Assembly: GCA_000708835.1 (NCBI GenBank)
Contig: DF237060.1
Span: 124,001-188,000 of the forward strand
DNA length: 64,000 nt
DNA from: Klebsormidium nitens
Lineage: Eukaryota; Streptophyta; Klebsormidiophyceae; Klebsormidiales; Klebsormidiaceae
Direction of reading: 5' to 3'
The notes under the pieces are model-generated. The model had not been told where the DNA came from. It did not search any database and saw nothing but the letters and a program-made list of their open reading frames with translations. The translations under genes and the position numbers were made by a program. Each line of letters begins with the position of its first letter. The stretch's first letter is position 1. This document shows positions 24,285-37,551 of this stretch, piece by piece.

Positions 24285-27200
24285 TCGTTCAGCAGGCCGG
24301 AACCGGAACGGTACCCGCCAAAAAGGGCCACGTCGCGGCCGGAGGGCAGCAGGCAGCAGGAGGCGTGGGAGAGGGGGCCGGGGCGAGCGCCCATGCCGAG
24401 GTCGGGCTGTGACCAGTGGAAAGTGCCTGAAGGGCGAAAAGTTGTTTAAATTTAGTGCAGAAGTATGAAGGGTGTAAAGTATGCAAACGATGGGCGATCC
24501 ATCTGGCTCAGTGACTAACCCCACTCTTATCTCTGACACGCAATAATCGGACAATCCAGATGCGACTGAGAAAAGTAGACAAGATGTACGCAGGCCAAAC
24601 CATGCCAGAATCAATCAAACCAAGGACAACGAGCCGGAGACAGCTTCGTGCGAAGGAGGTGCTGAGAATCTGTGGGATTAGACGAATAGAAGTGGTGCTT
24701 CTAACACCCTATTGCCATGAACAAGACCAATTGCCCACTTGACGAAAAGCACTAGAAGATCGTGCAGGCGCTGAAAAACATCTTACCGATCGTGCAATTA
24801 ATCCTTCAATCCTGCTTTGTTAAGAGTAAGTATGCCGGCGAGCTTCGTGTAGAAAAAAGCAGACCTCCAGTACGCGGCCAGGCTGGTCTGCATCGCACCT
24901 TGTCTGGGTAATACTCTGTTGACCATTTTGTTGGAGGATTTCGTAATCTGAAGGGCAGATGGTCGCCGCTTGTCAGTGGGGAAGAGAGTAGGCCTGCTTT
25001 TCTTACCTCCGTCGTCGCTCACATTCAAGACGTGTAAGTCCGCCAGCTCCTCGCTCCCATCGAAGCCCCCAAAGACGGGCTGCATCCGCCGCCCGGGGAT
25101 GGCGCACGCGCAATGGTCGTTGCGCGCCAGTGGGGCTTCCGACGATTCTGACATCTCCTCCGTCCAGGCTTAATATTCTGTGTTCAAAAGACGGTGACAT
25201 GAGATGCTCAGTTGAAAGACGGTGAGGATGGATGCTCAGGTGAAATCTCCTTGAATCACCTCTGTAGTACTCATCTTTTACGGCCATGACAAAATCGTCA
25301 AAGTGGGGATTATTCGATTCGCATTGCGATACTCGTATAGTCCCTGCGGCCAAACACTCACAGCTTCCGACCCAGGCAAGCACAGACAGTCGCAACAAGG
25401 AGTCTGACTCCACCCTAGGTCACGCTTGCTCTATAGCAATAGAAGGAAAGAACTGGCACAAAATGGTTGCCACGTCATCCTGACAGGCACTTGCGATTGT
25501 GCGGGTAAGCCGCGACCTACCGTCCAGCATCCCACTGCTCCGGGAACAGGAAATCGCGCGCTCGCAAGATCTGCTGACGCGAGCAGTGTGCGCCTCTCCG
25601 CCTGGTACTCCTCCAGCCAGGACAGAGCCTCGTGCTCTGCGCCGTCTCGGCAGCAGACAGGTTGGCTTGCAACTCGTGCATCCGCTTGGAGAAGCGATCG
25701 GAGGAGTCCTCGAGCTGAAGACGAACGCCCTCATCTGAAGAGTAGAAAGAATCAAATCTGTTGCAGCAGAAACCTTTCGAATCCTCCTTTTGGCAGACGC
25801 AAAAAGCACGCGCGGTCATGAGCATTGATCGTATGTGACGACAGCGAGTATGGGCAGCATGGGTCCTCCCAGAACAGAAGAAAGCACTAACGGATTGCCA
25901 AAAGTGTCCGGTTTCAGTGGAAGGCATGTGCGTACATCAGTCAATGAGGCAACTGAACAAGGAGCAGTCCGTTATGACTGTCATGAGCGTCATGAAATTG
26001 AACGTGTCACTCCTGAATGTCAAGTACTAGGTTCTTCGATGTCATCCATCAAAAAAACTCTGGAGTGCAAGCCGTTTGCACTCGAATCAGCATGAACTTT
26101 CAGAGACTTACTGAACCCTGTTGTCTTTCTATTGTATGCCACAGCATATGCGTGCACGGTGCGTCTAGACTCACTTGTCATCGACTTCCACTCCACAAAC
26201 GCCCTCCTCAAAGCACTGCGCCGGACCCGCTGCAACCCCCTGCTGACGAAAGCGCGGTGCCGCTTCCTTCCGACACACAAGCTACTCCACGCTCTCAGCA
26301 GCGTCTGCTTTCTCCTCAGGAACATTCTGTCCTTGAATGCTCTGACCGTTTCGCAAAGGCAACCCAACCCCACCTCTGAATTTGAGCCGCCCTCTTCTTC
26401 TGAATCTCCCGGCAACAAGCCCGCAGTACGCGCTTCCGCTCGACCAACTCGCACCAGCCCCACAACATAAGTCCTCGATCCCGGGCCTGCCATGTTTTCC
26501 TGCTTTCAGCCCCTTTCGCAGCTCCTCCCTTCTCCATATCACCAACAACTTCCCCAACAGCTTCCTTTTCTCGCTGCTCTAGCTGTCTCCCTCCACCCCC
26601 CAATGCGTTCAGCATAACCTGCGCATCCACTGCTGCCTGGGCCCGGTCTAAGAGCCTCTGCTTAAGGACAGAGGCCTTGCACAGCAAGGAATTATTCTGC
26701 GCCTCCCTCTGCAGTAGCTCCCGGGACCAATTGCTGCTCACGCTCTGCCAGGGCCTTCTGCTCTAGCGAAGCCAGCTCCGCAGCGTCCAGCTGGCGCTTC
26801 AGGGCTTGGTTCCTCCGCTCGAGGTCCAGCAAGGCTGAGTTCTTGTGCCATTCCCATTGGGAGCCTGGGACCTGCACAGAAAGATAAGCTAAGTTGCCTC
26901 TCTGATGGAATTGATTGATCCTCCCTGTCTACGGATGTTGGTGATGAACTTGAAAGCCTTGAAGCTAAGTCAGAGAGGATGACGAGGTGTCACGTTTCTA
27001 AGTTTGCTCTTCAAAAAAGGCTTTCAGAGAGTCTTGACCTGAAAGCATGCCCCTCGGTGATCAGCTTCCCTTCACAGGTCAACCTTCTTGCGGACCTCAT
27101 AATTGGCGCGGTTTTGAATTCCAAAAAGAGGGCCACCTATTGGCTCAAAAGAGCTGTCGAAGTTACCAACCACCACAGGACCTGGCGTTCCCCAAGCAAT

Positions 27201-28335
27201 GTCGTGAAAGGTGGTTCTTCGGAACACCCAAGGGGTGCAACGTAAAAACCAGAACGGCCAAGGAATCCAGCAACTGTCACAGTTCAGTCACATAATGAAC
27301 GGAAAGTAACAACACTTGGTGTGGACAAGTGTGTCTTTTCCTGGACAGCTGACTGCTTGGAGCAGAAAGTTTCAGCAAGAAGAAAAGTTCATTCCCAGCA
27401 GCATACCTTGATCCGCCAGACGCCCTCAATTTCAAATGCGCCGTCTGCTCCATCAATAGCAGAGGGGCCCCTAATTGATGCTGACAATTCCTCAAGGTCG
27501 ATCTTCTCCTTTTCTGGCCCGCTCCCCTTTCGAATACTTGCAGCTTTGGCGTTTGAGCTGCTTCTGCCAACCGATCTTGGAGCGATTTGTTCCTGGCCTC
27601 TAGATCCGGAAATGTGCCATTCTTCTGGTACTCCCATTTTGAGGCTGAAGCCCCTGATAAAGAGCAGAGAAGAAGAACTTTTTTATCTCGAACCTTTCAG
27701 TCTGCTTCTAGAAAAGTCATGTCAGGGCCCACTTCAAGGACTGACCACCTTGGACCTTCAAGGGTACTCAAGCTTCAACATCTGACAGTTCTTGATTCAT
27801 TCCATCTTTCCAAATCACCCCATACGATTGCCAACCACCACGACATCACTGCTACTCCAAGCCTAATCAGAGCTCAATTCCTATTGTAATGAAGGTGCTA
27901 CTTGTGCTGATTTCCACCTGGCTATCCAACTATCGATTAGACACGTCGACAAACCATGGAGCCAGCTTGCACCAGTCCTAATTAGCTGGACTGCTCCAAG
28001 AAAAGGAGAACTTATCACAAAAAGTCCCCTTCTCAATTGAGCAACTTCCACACGCGCGCGACCTTCATGAGAAAGTGGAAGGAACCTGCCACATGCTACA
28101 GTGGTGAGGATTGTCAACCTCCAGATGCATTGCATAAGCTTTTGGTCTACCGCCTTGGCCCAAAACGCTCACCTGTCTGGGGCTGCCAGTAGCTCCGAGC
28201 TCCATTGTTTGCCCACCGAAGGACCTTCCGGGGATTTTACAGCGCTGCACAGGACGCTGCACAGTCAACGTTCTGCCACGAAAGGTCAAACCCCATCATC
28301 GAAAGAGAAGCCTGCACAGGCGGAAGTGAGAGCAC

Positions 28336-28925
28336 AATTTGGCCCTCTCAGGAGTCTGATACCTAACTCGGGCCCGGGCCCCCGGGGTGCGCATGACGTC
28401 ACTAGCATGCAGTACCGGTAACTTATAAGTTACAGTTCTGTTCGCGCACGGGAGGTCGACAGGAGCCGTCACACCAGGCAAACGTCAGCCGACGGGATTG
28501 CCACCCGGTCGACTCAATCGAGGTGCGTCGGCCGAAAAGCCGACAGAATCAAGGTGTTTTTGGGGTGTTTGGCTAAAACAAGCCGACCGGTTCAAAAGTC
28601 CAGCCGACCGACCGCAGAACAACTCGGCCTGGGGCGGACATACGGTAAAAACTCCGTGTCGAACGCTGGTGAACAAACACTTACACGTTTATGAGTTGAA
28701 AAATTAGCGGCGACATTACCGGGAGCCCCTACAAATTCCGGTAGACTGTCCACCGTGGATACCTACCGTAGTAGGCTAGTACACATTGCTGCATTCTCAG
28801 TGCTCACACGCATCTGCATAATGCACTCTGCTTCTTTCATGGCACTCTCTTCGTTACCAATGATACCAACGACCATGCCTCTCGGTGCATGAGAGACAGA
28901 GTTTGCTCACCACAATCTCTGCTCA
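28336..28925. promoter_or_regulatory. Spacer upstream of membrane-protein gene, CRE-like palindrome
   Basis: This lies between the inverted-duplication breakpoint and the membrane-protein gene. It has the palindrome tgacgtca (28394-28401), the core of CRE/as-1 bZIP sites, and the palindrome taacttataagtta (about 28421). A short hairpin cggccgaaaagccg lies near 28530. A missing first coding exon of the downstream gene should also lie here or a little upstream; I could not place it. Regulatory function is inferred from the motif only. Confidence 0.35.
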
Positions 28926-31321
28926 GTGGTTGGCAATCGAAGCACGAGGCAAGATGTCCAGCGGAGGCACAACCCCGGCGCCCTCGCCAGCACCCGCTGG
29001 CAAGCATTCTACCTGCACCCGCTGCTCTTCTTCCACACACATTGCTGGGTTTGGTTCGCCATCTACTTGTTCACCATTCTGGCGGTTATGGGGGTGTGCT
29101 GCTGGAAGTACTGTATGCATGCCTGCTGTAAGAATATGCTCAAAGTACCCATTGAAAACTTCCACAAGCTGTACTTTTGGACCATTCAATACCACTGCAC
29201 GTCCCGCTTCTGCTTTCAAGCGCAGCTGCCCTTCGCAGAGATTTTTTTGGAGTGGTGCGAGAGCAGGGCCAAATATCATGTGAAGGGGATTCCTGTACCA
29301 GAGATCACCATCCAAGTGGTTAGCAGCGCACACTGGCTGTCTCTAGCGGGGCTAGCCTCTACTGCTGCAGTCCTAACCATTTTGCAGAAGCTGGATGGAG
29401 ACCATGGGGATTACAAGATTGCCAACAGGAATACAATAATCACCTTCTTTCTAGGCCTTTTGGCAATGACTGCCATGGTTCTGGTCGGCGTGGTTGACTG
29501 CGCGAATCGCTTAGAGGCGGCCGCGGTCCAATGGGTGATAACCACAGCGCTTCATGCGCTGAGCCCGGTGGAGCTTGCCTTTGGAGTTGCAAACGGCATC
29601 AGGCTGCACACATTCCAGCAGGCGCTGCAAGGCAAGGGGCCAGATGCTACGGAGCAGTGGGGGGATATGAAAGGCTCTGGGCACGAAGATGGCACTCCTT
29701 GCTACACTCAGATATTCACCCAAGGAGTTGACCCGCTGTCCGGCGTTGCTGCATTGTATCCCGGGGATCTGCCTCTGAAAGCACTTGCCACAGGGCTGAT
29801 AATGGTGCTTTCCTCGGTTGGCATCTACTACACAGATGCGAAAACTGATATAACAACTGCTGTTATCGGTGTAATGGTGTTGTATCTTGGGACAGCTGCG
29901 CTATGCATTCAGTACGTCCTCAACCTGAGGCTGGCAGCCATCAAGTTGACAAGAGCTGCTGAGAGGGCCTACAATGCAGCAGGGATTGCTTACTGGGTAC
30001 CTCGCTGGCCAGCATTTAGGGGACCAGGAAATGGTGATGGTTATGAACCAGATAGACTGAGGAACATTCTGAAGCGACAAGCAACTCAGGAAAGTCAATG
30101 AGGCAACCCTCAGTTTCACGCTAGCAGGTCAACTGACCTTTAAAGAGTTTGCACAAGATTACTTTCCATCCCGGTGGAAAGTACTGATTTGGCCGATACA
30201 GGAGCTGATACTTCCTTTCAAACATGAGCCTGCGGAACATCCACCAACCAATACTATACCAGAATTTAGCTACAAGCCTGAGGAAACCTTACAAAGACTT
30301 GAGAGCTCTATTAGAGCAATGGCCACCCTTTCCAGGTTGCCCCATGGGAGCAATCTAATGATCAATGAGGTCAGATGTGGTGAACGGAAGGTGCTCATCA
30401 GCAACACTGGAGTCTTTGACTCACAGCAATTCAGTGATCGCCTTGGAGTGGCAGTCGTCCAGGATCTTCTGGCTTTGGCTCACAAGGTTCAGCGCACGAC
30501 CAGAATACCTGAGGAATATTCCGTCAATTGGTGGCAAGCACAGGTGTCCATGGAAGAATTCATTGGTACAGTGACCAAGTACAGAAGCTTGGCCAACAAC
30601 CCCTCTTATGCCCCCGGAATTATTGCTACTCTAGGGGGCAATGGTGCATTCAGGCCGCATCGACTGCTAGCATCTCAGCATCCCAGGAGGTTCGGAAGTC
30701 CGAATCCAGGTGAGCAATCAATCCGCAAAGCCAATGATTATCAGTGCTCTAGCTATCCTCAGGCAGTTAGCAATCCACAATCAGAGCCTTACACACATTG
30801 TAAGGAGATTTATAATCTCAATCATTGCTGGTCGGCTGTTCAGTGCTTTGCATGTCTGTGCGCCTCGTTGTTTGGCATGGACCATACTCTCTCGAGCCCA
30901 AGTCCCTTGCAAAAGTTTCGCCATATCACCAAGGCTTTGGAAGAATACATGTTCTCCGTTAGGAATCAATCGTCAATTAGGTCTGCCAGGATGGACCTTT
31001 GTTGAGAATGCATGTATTAAAAATATGCCATACGCTTTCTGTGATGTGCGAAAGGATCTCTTGGAGCTTTTTTACACCGTGTTGGCCCTGTTGAGCGGCA
31101 CCAGATATCCTCTCTCGCTCTCCTATAGGAACTTCTTATGTGGTCTACCAATCGGTGATTTTGGTACCTTGTTGTGTCACCGAAATACCGAAAGCCTATG
31201 CATCGGAATAAAGCCATTTTCCCCTACTCTGACAATTGTCCTACATGCAGTGCCGGCAGCCAACGGTGACGGTGCCGGAGACAATGCAGGGCAAGCGCAG
31301 GCCAATGGTGAAGCGGTTTGA
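28926..31321 (+). CDS. Multi-pass membrane protein, family not recognised
   Basis: Exons 28926-30033, 30128-30709 and 31251-31321 (stop TGA) join in phase; a 94-bp intron (30034-30127) links two frames that otherwise look frameshifted. About 586 residues are visible. The first in-frame ATG comes only after about 50 codons, so the true start is probably in an upstream exon behind an AG near 28924. Five hydrophobic segments are visible: FAIYLFTILAVMGVCC, WLSLAGLASTAAVLTI, ITFFLGLLAMTAMVLVGVV, ALATGLIMVLSSVGIYY and TAVIGVMVLYLGTAALCIQY. The C-terminal 200 residues are soluble and end in a Gly/Ala/Asn-rich tail. I recognise no family motif. If the small intron is not real, the gene would instead end at 30101 and the rest would be a separate or frameshifted segment. 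It sits between the arms of the inverted duplication and converges on the NCS1 gene. Confidence 0.65.
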
Positions 31322-31973
31322 GCAGTGGTGCATGGGGCCTTGAACCTTGTTTGGACTTTCTGCTTTTTGGAGTTTCTTCCCTTGATTATTGGAGCTCTGT
31401 ATTGGACCTGTTCGACATCGCACTGCCAAGGCAAATTCGCTAAGTAGAGCCGGTCGAAGCACGGAGTCAAAGCTAGAAGCAAGCTGATTTCCTCAATTTT
31501 TGAACCATGATTTGCAGCTTTAGGCCAGACTCATGGTAGCGCGCAGCCAGTGGTGCATTTTTGCCTCTATCTTATACATTTTCAGCTAGATACAAACATA
31601 GCTAAGCCTGTGAAGCATAATTGGTTGCTGATCTGGTACACTTCATGCACAGTCGTCAAACGAGCAGGGCAACACCATATGGCCGAAGCTTGCGGCATAT
31701 ATAGTGTGATACTTTAGTGTGATGCAACAGTCGTTAAGAAGCTTCCACTTCATGTCACTGCAATCTTGAAACCATGCAAAAGGTTGATGCGAACTGGACG
31801 GACGAATATACATGTTCTGACCTGGGCCCGGGGTACCGTACCTCTATTGGTACTGCACATGTACTATTATTGAGCTGTCGATTATATTCAGCTGCTGTGT
31901 CAAGTTACATAAACATAATCGTCGCGCCAGCCGTTTATACAAGCAGAATACCAATTGTTTTGAGATTGACTAG
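31322..31973. other. Convergent 3' spacer
   Basis: About 650 bp between the stop of the plus-strand membrane-protein gene and the stop of the minus-strand transporter. It should hold both 3' UTRs. I see no coding exon, repeat or structured element here. Confidence 0.5.
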
Positions 31974-34900
31974 CTATCCAGACGCTAGTCTGACTACAGG
32001 TTCTCTCCCACGAGACTGCATGAGAAAGTAATAAAGAACCGCTGCAGTCGTAAAGCCAACAACCCAAGCATTATTATAAACCGTCCTCCAAATAGGCGGT
32101 ATGCTTGCCACGAACCCCGCCGCTTGCAGGAACCCTGGCACATTGGGCAACACCCCCACGGCAAGCGCAGTCAATGCGGCCGTATTATACCCCCCCCGAT
32201 ACCAATACTCGCTGTCTGGTCCATACGTATACAAGGCATCAACGTTCAGTTTTCGTCTCCGCAAAATAAAGTAGTCTGTGATTACTATCCCCCCGACAGG
32301 CCCCAAAAGGGCGGAGTAGCCGATGAGCCACGTGAAAATGAAGCCCTGCGTGCTCGAAATGAGGCGCCAGGGGGCTAAAACGAAGCCTAAGACGGCAGTG
32401 AGGAGCCCCCCCGCGCGGAAGCTGAAGCGCGTGGGGTCCAAGTTGACGAGGGCGTTCGCTGGCGCCACGACATTAGCCCTGCAGGATAGACGTCTTTGTG
32501 AGATGCGCCGTAATAGGAGGGACTCTGGGCTGGGAACAAGATTCACAAGTCACCTTGAGTAGTCGACGGATGGAAGACGACCGTACAATCAGACGTCCGG
32601 AATGAGCAGCGGCTGTTTGGAACGGGTCCTGATGGACGGGCCTCGATTCTGGTTTCAAAGGCCGTTATCAACACGGCATGGACAATTGTTAGCACTATGG
32701 GTCTTTATTCTTCGTTGAGAGGTTTGCCGAGTCGCAACTCGTAAGGTTCTCAAGAAATAGAGGTAGATCGTTGAAACGAAGAGGTTCCTGGAAGCGAGAA
32801 CGACATCAAGGTCTCTCGACCTGAGGGCAATTTAACATCTGATCGACCAGATTATCAAAAGGTCGTGCAATGACGTGGCAAGGCCCAAAACGTAATTAAG
32901 AGATATCACGTGTCAAAAAGCGAGCTTTGATGTTTCCTGAGAACCAAGAAAGTAGGTCCTTAACTACAAAAGTAAACATCAAACGAACTTGCGTAAGCCA
33001 GGAGCCAGGCCGACAAATTATATCACCTAGAAGAAAACAATTGCGCGCTCCAACTCTCAAGCAGTCGAATCGTTTCTCACAAGCCAGCGGACGCTCTGAA
33101 GTCGAAATCCTTTCTGATGTTTGCAATTCCGTTGGGTCAGAATCAGGCCTAACCGTTCGGTTGTCGGTTCGCTCGACCTATGCTGCATGCAGCCTCCCTT
33201 TCAGACTTCCTCAGTCCCATTCTTATGCAGGGTTTGTCAGCATGGGCCGCACAACTGTTGCAGACACTTGGAGCGCAATCCGAAACTCCAAGTTGATTAC
33301 GCAAAATTGTCGAAATGCTCACGCAATGTTCGTGGTCAGCGTCGCGAGCGTGAGCCCCAGCAGCGACAGCGCGATCGGAAGAACGCCCTCAATCCGTCCG
33401 AGGAGCGCGATTGGGTCCGAGATCGCCTCCCCAAAGATGACGACAGTCGCTGACGTCACGGCCAGGCCGACGAACGTGAACGCCGCCATGAAGAGCGGCA
33501 GGCCGATGGCTTGCCCCGTCAGCTGGTCCCGCTGACTGTGGGCGTACCTGGAAGGCGGGAGTAACGTCAGCGTACACGTCAGCATCCAGTAGGCAGAGAG
33601 TTAAGAGGACGAGCGGGCCTTAGCTCGCCGTCAGGATAGCGCGCGAGTGAGTCGTCGGTTGGTTCAGCCGCTTCGAGAAGGAGACTCCCAGCTAAAGGAG
33701 TTGTTTCACCTGGAAACCTCGGCGGCATGCTGAAGAAAAGGAAAGCGCTGTGCAGCGCAAAAGCGCTGTCGATGAGCGGAGACAAGAAGACGTGGACAGC
33801 TTCACTGAATGACACGGCTACGTACTCAGGAACGAAAAGACTGTAGGCAGTTGCAGGGTAATCGCAGAGGTTCTGCTAGATCTCGCTGAGAGTTGGCGAA
33901 ATGAACCACCTCCGAGATCATAGTCCCTCATTACAAGCAAATCCTCCGTCCTCTGGCAGGTGTTCCAGAAGATCAGGTGGAAGAAGACGGGAATGAAAGG
34001 AAAGAAAATAACGAAGGCACACAAGCGAATTCGTCGGTTGCTTGGAGATTGGCCGCTTCGCTCCACTTGGCTGCGGGGTGTAGAGACGCACCTGGTGAAG
34101 TCGGGGATGTTCAGACTCAGCGTCGCCCAGAAGCCCACATTGGCCGTCAGGGACGGGAAGAAGGCAGACCAGAACTGGCCCTCTTTCGGCCCCCCCGGAA
34201 CGAACTGAGACGGCGTCGAAAGCATGGAACCGAAACCCCCTGCCTGAGTGTAGGCCCATGCGAGAAGCGCGGCGCACATGAGAATAAGTACCGGGGCCGA
34301 GTACTTCTCGAGGTCGCGGATGGACTCAATTCCATTCCAGATGATCGCCACCTGCGTGAGGAGCGAGGCAAGCGTTTTGGTGCGAATCGAACGAAAGATT
34401 AAGCAGAAAGCTTCAGCGTCAGTCATGTTAGGAAGGCAAGAACGCTTGACATTGTGTCTTAGAAGCCTGAGCTGGGGGCGATCGGACGGCTTCAGGAGCC
34501 ACTCCCTAAGCCACTTCAAAAGCTGAGGCCTATGATCCATCCTCAAACGGTTGCGACAGGCTTAAATCGTTCAACTTACTTCATGTGCGGAACCACTATG
34601 GGCTGGCTCGAATGACATGATCGCAAGTTAGCCTCCTTTTGTGGCCTAGCTTATAAGACTAGATCTCACTTTTTCAAAAATAAACAAAAGAGTTATTCGT
34701 TGAAGCTAAGAACGAGCGTACTTTCGACAAATGTACCTCTTTACTCGAATCCGCTACGTAGATAGGCTCTACGCTCCTCAAAACAAATGCCGTTCCTCTG
34801 TGTTCACACACACAACTTTGTTCGACAAAACCGGTGGAAGGAGACCCACAAGTTCTTTGAGACTCCCCTCGGCTCGACCTCCCGGATTACTTTTCAGTGT

Positions 34901-36984
34901 ATGTCAGTCTGGGTCATCAATTCGAGAGGGATAACAGCCTAGGGGTTCTTAGTTGGTTCGAGCAAAGTCGCCATTCGCCTTTCACGGGTCTGGAACGAGT
35001 TGCTGCCCATTCCGCCCGAGTGGACAGAAGAGCCTTTTTAAGAAGCGATTGACCTTCTTCCCGACCCTTTGCTCCGTCCTCGTGCCCAACTCGAGGAGGC
35101 CGCCGATCTTCCTCACTCGACTCAAAGGTTCTCAGAAGCACGTGAAGCTCTCGGGTCTTGGCCCCCAACAAATCGCAGCAAAAATTTTATCTCCATCAGA
35201 CGCAACCCCAGTCTGAACTCGGATTCATGAACGGTAAGAAGCTGACTCAGGAAGGAGAAACAGAACCGTCCACCAACCTGGAGGCTCCAGAAGACGAAGA
35301 AGGACGCGAGTTCAGGCACCGACGTTCCTAGCCAGGGGGTAGGAGGCTGGGCCAATTTACCCCCCAGGCAGGCGTTGGCCAGGGTATAGATAGCCTGTCC
35401 CCCCACCCAGGACTGAATTCCGAACCAACCGCAGGCAACAAGGGCGCGGAGAAGGGAGGGGATGTTGGTGCCGAGAATTCCGAAGCTGGCGCGGCTTAGA
35501 ACGGGGAAGGGGATCCCATACTTGGTTCCAGGGTGGCCTGCGCAGAGGAATGCAATTAATGCAGTGAACAATAAGCTCAGCAAAGAACAGGTTTCAGTGC
35601 TGAGACAGGCGGGGTTTGTAAGGGGATTAGGGTGGGTACGCGGTGTGGAGCGCATGAATCTTTGGTTTGTGTTTTCAGTCAGGTTGAGGTTTGTTGTTTG
35701 ATGAGCTTCAGTTCACAAGCGCGGGGTAGGGGTGACAGGATGGTCGTGAGCATGATTTTGACGACTTACTGTTTCTGACATCCGCAGATTTGTGAACAAA
35801 ACTGGCTGGACAACCGTGATTTTGTGAAAATGTCGCGGCCGAAAGTGGGAAGGGACAGCGCAACCAAACTCACAAAGTCTCAGGGGTTGGTTCTGCATAA
35901 AAAGACTTGACTCCTCACAAGCAGCCCTCTCTGATGAATAATTCCAATGTAGAGCACTTTGGTTGCAGGCCTCTGCATTAATGACGACCACACTGTAGTG
36001 TGATGACAAGCCACCCTTGATGTTCTGACATCTCCATTAGTTTTCGTAACACTCAAGTTGACTTCAGAACTGGGCATCGATTCATTCTCACCATTGAGTA
36101 TCATTGGCAGCAGGACCAATAAGTTGCCACAAAAGACCGTCACTACCCCCTGCCACCAGGACATCCCCATTTCAACTAGCGACCCCGCCAGATAATAGGT
36201 CGGCACCTGTATGAAGAGGGCCAAGAATTTGATTCAGAAAGTAGTTCAAGACTTTCACAAGCAAAGAGAGGGCGCAGACTGCCTGATTGTGGAGGGCGCT
36301 TGGTGCGTGCAGTGCTTGCGCATCAATCTATTGGTGGCTGAGTTTGGAGGCTTCAACAAATCTTGCATTTTTACGTCAGCTCCAACGAGATAAAGGGACT
36401 CGAACAGGCCAGCTGACACAATGAGAAAAGATTCTCCGAGGCACATTGCAGTCGTGTGAGTAAAAATTCCGCACCGCAACCACCAGGCCGATCCAAAGTG
36501 AGGTCAGGTCCCAAATTGAGAAGATTCGCCCCTCAGGCATCGTCGGTTGGAAGTCCTCATTGATCAGAGAGGGGTGCGGGTTCTTGGGGAGTGAGGGCTC
36601 TATGGGCTCAAGGAGGGCGGCTGTGAAAGTTGGGGCAGAAGAGTCAGGTGGAAGGGGGCTCTCGTCTTTTGCGACTGCTCTGACGGCGTGCGTTGTTTTA
36701 CGAAGTTTTCTTGGCCGTTGCTTGTAGGGCAAGGATGGAGACTGTGGGGGTAGTGGAGACCGCTTCAGAGAGAAAGCAGATGTAGCTGAGTGAGAGCTCT
36801 TTGAAAAGCAGCAGTGGCGCTGATGTAGCATTGTGCCGGGCTGCAGATTGGATCTGGTGATGCGACTAATAAACGCAGAATGCTGTGCCAGCGACTCGCG
36901 TCCGCCTGACAGGTGACCGATCCTTGGCGTACAAGTCCCATGTTTGATCTTCAAGAGTTGCGATCCCATCTTTTCAGAGATCAA
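31974..36984 (-). CDS. NCS1-family nucleobase transporter, probable plastid form
   Basis: Exons on minus: 36984-36475, 36206-36092, 35537-35278, 34351-34092, 33547-33323 and 32478-31974. All phases agree, giving 624 residues. NCS1 proteins are proton or sodium symporters of uracil, purines or allantoin, with 12 membrane helices. Recognisable blocks in order are [134 protein letters not shown] and YNNAWVVGF. These match the plant PLUTO group. The N-terminal 120-170 residues are rich in Ser, Arg, Lys and Pro and precede the first helix, as a plastid transit peptide would; translation could begin at 36984 or at a second ATG near 36831. Substrate cannot be read from sequence alone. Confidence 0.9.
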
Positions 36985-37551
36985 CGCTCGCGAAGTTGCA
37001 AGATCGCTTCGAACTCAAGAGAGGCCTGATTAGTCAGATTCTTTGCGCCGCCGGAGGAGCTGGGCTGGCCAGCATTCCCCTTCGTTGAAGCTCGGATCAC
37101 CAAAAGCAGCTGCCAGCCAGGGCTAAGCTGCATTGGAGGAAGGAGATCACCTTGGAGAAGGAGCTACCTAGCACGTCAAATGCAGCGAGCATATGTAGCG
37201 CTTTCAGAACATGAAGCCGTCGTTCTCAGAGTCATAGCACCATGCAATGGCAGTGCTGGTCAGCTCAATGTGGTGATCAGGACGAGGGTTAGCGTGACGG
37301 GTTTGTAGCCCTCGTCGTACAGCCCGTATTTGGATCTCGAGGGGGCACCGGAGCCATCTTTCGAGATCTACTACAGTCATACTTGGTCGCTGCGATATGG
37401 CTATTATGAAGCCCCCCCTAGAGTCCAAAACGGACCCTAACCTCGACTTAATTAACGAATTCATAACCCACATTCTCTCAATTAGGGTTCCGTTTGCCCG
37501 CTCTCACTTCTTGAAAGTTCACGTTCCACCTTCTCTTTTGCATATTGGGGT
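36985..37551. promoter_or_regulatory. Divergent spacer between NCS1 and kelch genes
   Basis: About 570 bp separate the first codons of two oppositely oriented genes, so it should hold both promoters. Homology with the minus-strand duplicate begins near 37500 (gctctcacttc), so the duplicate copied only the last 50 or so bases of this promoter. I see no clear TATA box. Confidence 0.4.

Larger units (their letters stand above)
21250..28335 (-). pseudogene. Degenerate copy of the SFI1/kelch/coiled-coil gene
   Basis: On the minus strand this region matches the intact gene at 37552-46571 exon by exon. Exon 1 lies at about 28270-28185 (KIPGRSFGGQTMELGATGSP), exon 2 at about 27640-27470, exon 3 at about 26875-26030, exon 4 at about 25740-25520, exon 6 at about 25170-25010, exon 7 at about 24440-24070, exon 8 at about 23600-22720, exon 9 at about 22260-21960 and exon 10 at about 21460-21250. 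It is broken. Exon 3 has an extra base near 26735 and lacks roughly 500 bp of its middle. Exon 5, with the first kelch repeat, is missing. Exons 4 and 8 are frameshifted. Exon 7 is interrupted by a simple repeat. Exon 10 lacks 26 codons and the match stops inside it. Exons 11-12 are absent. It makes no full-length product. Confidence 0.88.

Noticed and set aside
26282-26877. Open frames on minus resembling the exon 3 protein
   Set aside because: They are pieces of one pseudogene exon split by a one-base insertion and a large deletion, not separate genes.
28885-29283. Met-initiated frame beginning MSSGGTTPAPSPAPAG (ATG at 28954)
   Set aside because: It looks like a plausible N-terminus but is out of frame with the membrane helices, and I find no splice that would join it to them.
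30075-30110. Apparent frameshift in the membrane-protein gene
   Set aside because: A 94-bp GT/AG intron (30034-30127) restores the frame in the correct phase, so a frameshift is not needed.
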